Shown here: piece by piece, positions 57,431-64,000 of the stretch | How the letters are laid out: each line of letters opens with the position of its first letter | Position numbering within the stretch: position 1 is the first letter of the stretch | DNA from: Peromyscus leucopus | Taxonomy: Eukaryota; Chordata; Mammalia; Rodentia; Cricetidae | Direction: 5' to 3' | Assembly: GCF_004664715.2 (NCBI RefSeq) | Contig: NC_051066.1 | Span: forward strand, 82,733,735-82,797,734 | DNA length: 64,000 nt | The notes under the pieces: generated by a model | What the model was told of the DNA's origin: nothing | The model's database searches: none | Seen by the model: the letters and a program-made list of their open reading frames with translations, nothing else | Position numbers and translations under genes: made by a program

Positions 57431-59886
57431 TTTTTTTTTTTTTTTGCCTTCTTTACCCCCCTCCCTCTTTTATTTCATTTTACAATACCATTCAGTTCTA
57501 CATATCAGCCACGGATTCCCTTGTTCTCCCCCCTCCTGCCCCCTCCCCTTCCCCCAGCCCACCTCCCATTCCCACCTCCTCCAGGACAAAGCCTCCCCTG
57601 AGGACTGAGATCAACCTGGTAGACTCAGTCCAGGCAGGTCCAGTCCCCTCCTCCCAGCCTGAGCCAAGTGTCCCTGCATAAGCCCCAGGTTTCAAACAGC
57701 CAACTCATGCAATGAGCACAGGAGATGCCTCCCAAATAGATCAAGCCAATCAACTGTCTCACCTATTCAGAGGGCCTGATCCAGCTGGGGGCCCCTCAGC
57801 CTTTGTTTCATAGTTCATGTGTTTCCATTCCTTTGGCTATTTGTCCCTGTGCTTTATCCAACCTTGGTTTCAACAATTCTCGCTCATATAAACCCTCCTC
57901 TTTCTATCTAATTAGACTCCTGGCGCTCCACTTGGGGCCTAGCCGTGGATCTCTGCATCCAGATTCCTCAGTCCTTGGATGGAGTTTCTGGCATGACTAT
58001 TGGGGTGTTTGGCCATCCCATCACCAGAGTAGGTCAGTTCCGGCTGTCTCTCCACCATTGCCAGCAGTCTATTATGGGGGTATCTTTGTGGATTTCTGTG
58101 GGCCTCTTTAGCACTTTGTTTCTTCCTTTTCTCATGTGGTCTTCATTTACCATGGTCTCCTATTCCTTGTTCTCCCTCTCTGTTCTTGATCCAGCTGGGA
58201 TCTCCCACTCCCACAGGCTCTCTTTCCCTAGACTCTCGCCCTGCATTACTCCCACTCATGTCCAGGTTGTTTATGTAGAACTCAGCCATTTTCCATCATT
58301 GGGTGATCCTTGTGTCTTCCTTGGGGTCCTGTTTTCCAGGTAGCCTCACTGGTGATGTGAGTAGCAGTCCAGTCATCCTTGCTCCACCTCTAGTATCCTC
58401 CTATGAGTGAGTACCTACCATATTTGTCTTTCTGAGTCTGGGTTACCTCACTCAGGATGATTTTTTCTAGACCCATCCATTTGCCTGCAAACCTCATGAT
58501 GTCATTGTTTTTTCTCTGTTGAGTAGTATTCCATTGTGTATATGTGCCACAATTTATTTATCCATTCTTCATTTGAAGGGCATCTAGGTTGTTTCCAGGT
58601 TTTGGCTATTACAAACAATGCAGATATGAACATAGCTGAGCAAGTGTTTTTGTAGTATGATTGAGCATTTCTTGGGTCTATGCCCAAGAGTGGTATAGCT
58701 GGATCTTGGGGGAAATTGATTCCCAATTTCCTAAGAAAGTGCCACATTGATTTCCAAAGTGGTTGTACAAGCTTGTATTCCCACCAACAGTGGAGGAGAG
58801 TTCCCCCTAGTTCCACATCCTCTCCAGCACAAGGTGTCTTCAGTGTTTTTCATCTTAGCCATTCTGACAGGCATAAGGTGGTATCTCAGAGTTGTTTTGA
58901 TTTGCATTTCCCTGATGTTAGGGATATTGAGCAATTCCTTAAATGTCTTTCAGCCATTTGGGTTTCCTCTGTTGAGAATTCTCTGTTTAGTTCTATAGCC
59001 CATTTCTTAATTGGACTGTTGGTCGTTTTGATGTCTAATTTCTTGAGTTCCTTATATATTCTGGATATCAGTCCTCTGTCAGATGTGGGGTTGGTGAAGA
59101 CCTTTTCCCATACTGTAGGCTGTCGCTTTGCCTTGTTGACCGTATCCTTTGCTCTACAAAAGCTTCTCAGTTTCAAGAGGTCCCATTGATCGTCTCAGTG
59201 TCTGTGCTACTGTTGTTATATTTAGGAAGTGATCTCCTATGCCAATGCGTTCAAGACTACTTCCTACTTTCTCTTCTAGCAGGTTCAGAGTAGCTGGATT
59301 TATGTTGAAGTCTTTGATCCACTTGGATTTAAGTTTTGTGCACAGTGACAGATATAAATCTATTTGCAGCCTTCTACATATGGATACCCAGTTATGCCAG
59401 CACCATTTGTTGAAGATACTTTCTTTTTTCCATTGTACACTTTTGGCTTCTTTGTCAAAAATTACATGTTCATAGGTGTGCGGGTTAATGTAGGGTCTTC
59501 AAATTGATTCCATTGGTCCACATGTCGGTTTTTATGGTTGGTATGCCAATACCAAGCTGTTTTTATTACTGTAGCTCTATAGTAGAGCTTGAAGTCAGGG
59601 ATCGTGATGCTTCAAGTGGTTGTTTTATTGTACAGGATTCTTTTGGCTATCCTGGGCTTTTTGTTTTTCCATATGAAGTTGAGTATTATTCTTTCCAGGT
59701 CTGTGAAGAATTGTGTTGCTATTTTGATGGGGATTGCATTGAATCTGAAGATTGCTTTTGGTAAAATAGCCATTTTTACTATGTTGGTCCTGCCTATCCA
59801 TGAGCATGGGAGATCTTTCCATTTTCTGACATCTTCTTCAATTTCTTTTTTCAGGGACTTAAGATTTTTAGGGGTGTAGAGAAGTG
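57431..59886 (-). mobile_element. Young 5'-truncated L1, antisense (ORF2 C-terminal half and 3'UTR)
   Basis: The A-tail is T15 at 57431-57445, then 3'UTR (57446 to about 58500), then ORF2 reading on the minus strand in pieces: 58816-58502 (ends near a YSTEKKQ motif), 59176-58886 ([22 protein letters not shown]) and 59890-59612 ([20 protein letters not shown]). These are the region after the reverse transcriptase core through the C-terminus. Frameshifts break it, but identity to the L1 family is high. It is truncated at about 59886. No convincing target duplication was seen. The 169-codon plus-strand frame is antisense to ORF2 and not a gene. Confidence 0.93.
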
Positions 59887-60329
59887 TCAAAATGAGAATT
59901 TTGAGAAAGTCTCACTTCTTTGATAAATATTTTACCATTCCTGTCTGAATTTTGGTACCTGGATATCAATCAAGCTATTATGCAATTCTTTTCACCAGAA
60001 GAGTCTAGAAAATGATAAAGAGAGAAACATAGATCCAGGTAACATTTCTTATAAAATTACTTTGTAAAAGTTGACCCATTCTGTAGAATTTGACCCAGTC
60101 AAATGCTGCAAAAGAAGTGTTGGGATAATTATATTAGAAATTCACTGCTAATGGGGCCAGTATGTTGGACATGTCACAACAAAGGATGTCTTTATTTTCC
60201 TTGCTCCCAAGTCAGAGCCCTCAATGACTTGGAGGTTTCTGTACACTCTTCCTCTTTATTCCTTGATAATCTGATTGCAAGTATTTATACACACAAATCT
60301 AACTTGCTCTGAAAACTGTTATATATGTT
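59887..60329. other. Unannotated stretch
   Basis: No gene or repeat recognised. Confidence 0.45.
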
Positions 60330-61180
60330 TATTTTAAATATCATTTCCACCTAATTTTGTACAACAGTTCTTGATCAATCCTGACTCATTCCCCAACTCC
60401 TCTCAAATCCATCTTTCTCTTGATAACCTCCTTTGAGTTTCTTGTTTGTTTGTTTTTTCTTTTGTTTTTTTATGAAAAATAGTATATTGCAGACATTGTC
60501 TTGATTCTCAAGCTCTTTCAACATTTCTGCCTCATCTTCCATGAGGTTCATTAGAGTCTTAGATGTAGGGCCTTCATTGTAATTGTATTATCTGGGGGAA
60601 AGCATAGGAAAGTCAGTTGATCTCTGCATTTTGACAAGCTGTGAATTCAATAATGGTCTCTGTCTGCATCAAGAAGAAGCTTATATATATATATATAGTT
60701 AGAGAGTACACTGCTTAGGAAACTGGCATTTGAAAGGTCTACTCTAGGTTCTGTTGCCTCAACAATCAGAGGGAGTTGACTAAATTTTTAATATCAAGAA
60801 CAAAATCCTTACTATTGAATGGGCCTTAAGTTCAGCAAAGTAGAGCTTCCTTACTCTTAGGATATAAGAACCATTGTTGAACTTTTCTGACTATCTCACT
60901 GTGCTTGTTCATTGTTGTGATCCATTACAGCTTGCTAAGACTATTGATTACTTTTCTACATTGATAGCTTGCATGATCTCTTCAGAGACTATGTGAGCTA
61001 GTCTTCAGTGAGGAGTCTTCCAGGTTAGATCTGGATTGATTCTTCAAATCCTGTGTGTCTGAAGAACATGGTACCCTTTGAATAGAAATTAACTTCTTTT
61101 TCCAAAAGGCACCAAGAATAACAATGGTGCCCTGTATTGTTTTGGAGGTCTCTTTTACTGTCTGCCAATGACTCAAGAAA
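60330..61180 (-). mobile_element. Probable old L1-related sequence, antisense
   Basis: 60360-60430 has a pyrimidine-rich antisense L1 3'UTR look ('ccccaactcctctcaaatcc'). 60600-61080 resembles text I recall from rodent L1-associated repeats ('agctgtgaattcaataatgg'). Boundaries and class are tentative. Confidence 0.4.
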
Positions 61181-61705
61181 AGTTATTGCATGGTACTGCA
61201 TGACACTGAACTTTTTGTTAAATGGAGGGAGGGAGGATTTTGGGAAAGAGGGTTATTACCCCAATTAACATAATTTCAACTCTTAGAAAATCAAGCAAAC
61301 ACCCCCTGCTAACCCAAGTACTGTTCCTGTCAGAGCAGCAAGTCAGCTGACTACATCTCTACACCTCTCTTTATGCTCTTCCAGATCCAATTCCCCCTGC
61401 CTTATCCCAAGGTCTGTAGCAGAAAACCTGCTGTGGTATCCTTTTCCTTTCAATCCCCATCACCAATGGATCACAGAGATCTCCTCCAACTCATCCCATT
61501 ATCCAACCTTTAACCACAGCAGGCATACCCTAGGAACATGCCAGCTGAGCGGGCCAAGGAAATGGTCCACAGAAAATTTCCTACAAGGCAGCACACAGCT
61601 ACCAAACTCTCCTAAAGTCCATGGAAGAGGAAAACCAAAGAAGAGCACATTCACCCAACACAGAAAAAAGCAGATACCTAGACATCAGCATAAAAACACA
61701 ATCAA

Positions 61706-61885
61706 GGCCGGGCATTGGTGGCGCACGCCCTTTAATCCCAGCACTCGGGAGGCAGAGGCAGGCAGATCTCTGTGAGTTCAAAAGCCAGCCTGGGCTACCA
61801 AGTGAGTCCCAGGAAAGGCGCAAAGCTACACAGAGAAACCCTGTTTCAAAAAACCAAAAAAAAAAAAAAAAAACAAAAACAAACC
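61706..61885 (+). mobile_element. B1 SINE, sense, full length, with target-site duplication
   Basis: Starts GGCCGGGCATTGGTGGCG (pol III A box region), continues through 'gtgagtcccaggaaaggcgc', a variant common in cricetid B1, and ends in an A-rich tail. The 10-bp duplication ACACAATCAA is at 61696-61705 and 61886-61895. Low divergence suggests a recent insertion. Confidence 0.95.
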
Positions 61886-62370
61886 ACACAATCAATAATT
61901 GCCAGGACAATAGGTCTATCTGGGAACCAAGCAACCCTATCACAGCAGGCACTGACTATTCCAACATAGCTAAAGTCAAAAACAAACCCTAAAATAGCCT
62001 TTATGAATACGATAGAGGTCCTTAAAGAGAAAATTAGTAAACACCCTAAAGAAATCCAGAAAAAACACAAACATACAGTGGCAGGAAATAAATATAACAG
62101 TGCAAAACCCAAAGATGGAAGTAGAACCAATGAAGAAAAAAAAAAAAAAAAAAAAAAGGACATTCTGGAAACAAAAAATTGGGTATTCAAAAAAAATCTA
62201 TAGAGGCAAGTTTACACATCAGAATACAAGAGTTAGAAAAATCTCAGGCATTATGACAGAAAAAAAAAATGGCTAAATTAGTTAAAGAAAGTGTTAGGTC
62301 TAAAGATTTCCTATTCCAATATCTGGGATACTTTGGGAATTTGGGGAATCTTGGAAATTATGTGGGTGCC

Positions 62371-62505
62371 TGTAGTTGGACTTTCTTGTCAGACTTTTTT
62401 TGGACCGCCAGGCCCAAAATAATGACATAGAAACTTCTTATTAATTATGAAGCTTGGCCTTAGCTTAGGCTTGTCTCACTAATTCTTATACCTTAAAATA
62501 TAAGT
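62371..62505 (-). mobile_element. LTR fragment (group B related), antisense
   Basis: Starts TGTAGTTGGACTTTC, then 'cttggccttagcttaggctt', matching the end of minus-oriented group-B LTRs. The remainder is missing. Confidence 0.55.
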
Positions 62506-62789
62506 TATAATTAGGGAGAGACCATATATAAGAATAAAAGAAATAGAGGAAGGAGAAGAAACCCAGATTAAAATCCCAGAAAATATTTTCAAAAAAATTA
62601 TAGAAGAAAATTTTCCTAACCTAAAGAAGGAGATGCCTGTAAATGTACAAGGAACATACAGAACACCAAATATATTATATCAGAAAACAAAATTCCTTGG
62701 CACAGACTAATCAACATGCTATGTATTGTACAAAGAATGAATATTAAAAGCTGCATGGGAAAAGACCAAGCAATATACAAGGGTGACCT

Positions 62790-62968
62790 ACTTTTTTTTT
62801 AACTTAATTTTATTTTATTTCATAACTTTTTTATTTAACTTTTTTTCATTTTTAATACCAATCACTGTTCCCCTTCCCTCTACTTCTCCTGATCCCTTCA
62901 CCTGCTCTCCATCTCACCCCAGCCCCTCACAGAGGGTAAGCCTCCCTTGGATAGTCAACAAAGACCTG
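62790..62968 (-). mobile_element. L1 3' end inserted within L1 ORF1
   Basis: T-rich start, 'aataccaatcactgttcccc', pyrimidine block, then 'gagggtaagcctcccttgga' and 'agtcaacaaag', the antisense L1 3' end. It separates two parts of ORF1 that would otherwise adjoin; GACCT on both sides may be part of the target duplication. Confidence 0.75.
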
Positions 62969-63269
62969 ACTTCTCAGTGGAGACTCTAAAAGCCAGAAAG
63001 GTCAGCACAGATGTGCTGTAGACCCTAAGAGACTACAGATGCCATCCAAGACTACTATACCCAGCAAAATTTTCAATTATTTTAGATGTAGAAATGAGAT
63101 ATTCTATGATAAAATCAAATTTAAGCAATATTTATCTACAAATCCAACCCTATGGAAGGTACTAGAAGGAAAACTACAACTTATGGAGGTTAACTACAAC
63201 CATAAAAACGAATAAATAACCTTAGGCCACCAAAATCAAAGGAAGGGAAGCACACGCATACACACACAC

Positions 63270-63307
<38 letters not shown>

Positions 63308-63736
63308 GAGACAGAAACATACACATGCATACACACACCATCACCACTACCACCAGCAGCACCATCACTGGTGAAATAATAGGAATCAAAAATCATTGGT
63401 CGTTGATATGTTTCAATTTCAATCGTCTCAATTTCCCATTATAAAGACACATATTAACAGAATAAATGCAAAAACAGGGTCTATCCTTTTGGTGAATCAA
63501 AAAATACACCTCAATATCAAAAATAGTCTATTTCAGGACAAAGTGTTAAAAAGTAATATTCCAAGTAAATAAACCTAAGAAACAAGCTGATATAGCCATT
63601 ATATATCTAACAAAATAAACTGCAAATCAAAACTAATCAGAAGACATAGGGAAGGATACTACATACTTACCTAAGGAAAACTCCACCAAGATGGCGTTTA
63701 AATATCTAACACCTATGCCACAAGCACAAGGGCACC
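62969..63736 (+). mobile_element. Decayed L1, sense: end of ORF1 and start of ORF2 endonuclease
   Basis: 62970-63170 encodes, in broken frame, the ORF1 C-terminal domain ('gacttctcagtggagactct', 'ctactatacccagcaaaatt'). A (CA)n array lies in the inter-ORF region. From about 63490 the ORF2 endonuclease start can be followed ('taagaaacaagctgatatag', 'ctccaccaagatggcg'). An LTR cuts it at 63737. Confidence 0.75.
63251..63304. repeat. (CA)n microsatellite
   Basis: About 25 CA units with one slip; placed between the L1 ORFs. Confidence 0.95.
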
Positions 63737-64000
63737 TGTTGTGGGATATCTATGCACTATGGTAAGATGTGATTGATATAATAAAAAGCTGAATGGTCAA
63801 TAGCTAAGCAGGAGAGATTAGGCAGGACTTCTAAGCAGAGAAAGGAACTCAGGGGATGAAACTGGGCACATAGAATTAGCCAGCTAGACATGGAAGGAAT
63901 CAGACTTACAGAATGAAGGAGAGATAAAGGGCCATGTGGCAGAATATAGAGTAATAGAAATGGGTTAATTTAAATTAAAAGAATTAATGGAACAAACCTG
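63737..64000 (+). mobile_element. Retroviral LTR (group B), sense, cut by window end
   Basis: Starts TGTTGTGGGATATC and contains 'gaaatgggttaatttaaatt' as in the other group-B LTRs. It inserted into ORF2 of the sense L1. Whether it is a solo LTR or a 5' LTR cannot be told. Confidence 0.85.

Larger units (their letters stand above)
61250..62789 (+). mobile_element. Decayed L1, sense: 5'UTR/ORF1 first part, with later insertions
   Basis: From about 61980 the plus strand reads an ORF1-like coiled-coil segment (MNTIEVLKEKISKHPKEIQK). 62560-62780 reads the following RNA-binding part (ENFPNLKKEMPV-type and ERMNIKSCMGK-type text in broken frames). 61250-61690 is probably its 5'UTR. A B1 (61706) and an LTR piece (62371) are inside. 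Dead by frameshifts and stops. Confidence 0.7.

Noticed and set aside
58680..59189. 169-codon plus-strand frame, the longest in the window
   Set aside because: It is exactly antisense to L1 ORF2; the minus strand carries the L1 motifs.
57431..59886. Target-site duplication for the large young L1
   Set aside because: No matching pair of 7 bp or more was found around the T-tail and the truncation point.

Overview
This is AT-rich mammalian nuclear DNA from a muroid rodent. B1 SINEs, B2/B3-type tRNA-derived SINEs, a B4-type composite SINE and rodent L1 sequence occur throughout. The B1 variant at 61.7 kb and two abundant LTR groups look cricetid (vole, deer mouse or hamster group), but that rests on recall of repeat families, so the genus is left open. 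I see no intact protein-coding gene, RNA gene, CpG island or CRISPR array. The open reading frames present are short and come from transposons, microsatellites or chance. The window reads as intergenic or deep-intronic sequence.

Layout. 0-9 kb: mostly unique sequence with a solo LTR (2.17-2.65 kb), an L1 3' end (4.6-5.1 kb), a B1 and an old L1 split by a later insertion (8.0-9.3 kb). 9-18 kb: long unique stretches with large (CT)n, (GA)n, (CA)n and GGA-rich arrays. 18.4-19.5 kb: an old L1 3'UTR followed by a young L1 insertion whose 5' half is inverted. 20-30 kb: scattered SINEs, old L1 and one 3' LTR with attached internal sequence (27.4 kb). 30-36 kb: an antisense L1 carrying a B1 and a solo LTR; the LTR contains a second, oppositely oriented solo LTR, which contains a B1. 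Four target-site duplications can be read. 36.9-40.8 kb: two partial retroviral elements head to head, each with only its 3' LTR. 42.6-44.7 kb: another element of the first type with a minisatellite in its body, followed by a processed-pseudogene fragment of the TGF-beta type I receptor kinase (Tgfbr1/ALK5). 45-56 kb: repeat fragments, a GC-rich dispersed repeat (47.6-48.8 kb) and a solo LTR with a perfect 6-bp duplication (53.0 kb). 57.4-59.9 kb: a 2.45-kb young antisense L1 (ORF2 C-terminal half plus 3'UTR). 61-64 kb: a decayed sense L1 (ORF1 and start of ORF2) interrupted by a B1, an LTR fragment and an L1 tail, with an LTR running off the window end.

There is no gene network to describe. 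The biology here is layered retrotransposition. The non-autonomous retroviral elements share internal sequence across different LTR types and show no recognisable gag, pol or env. Family names are from memory and strands and edges are read by eye; edges backed by duplications or polypurine tracts are good to a base or two, others to tens of bases.
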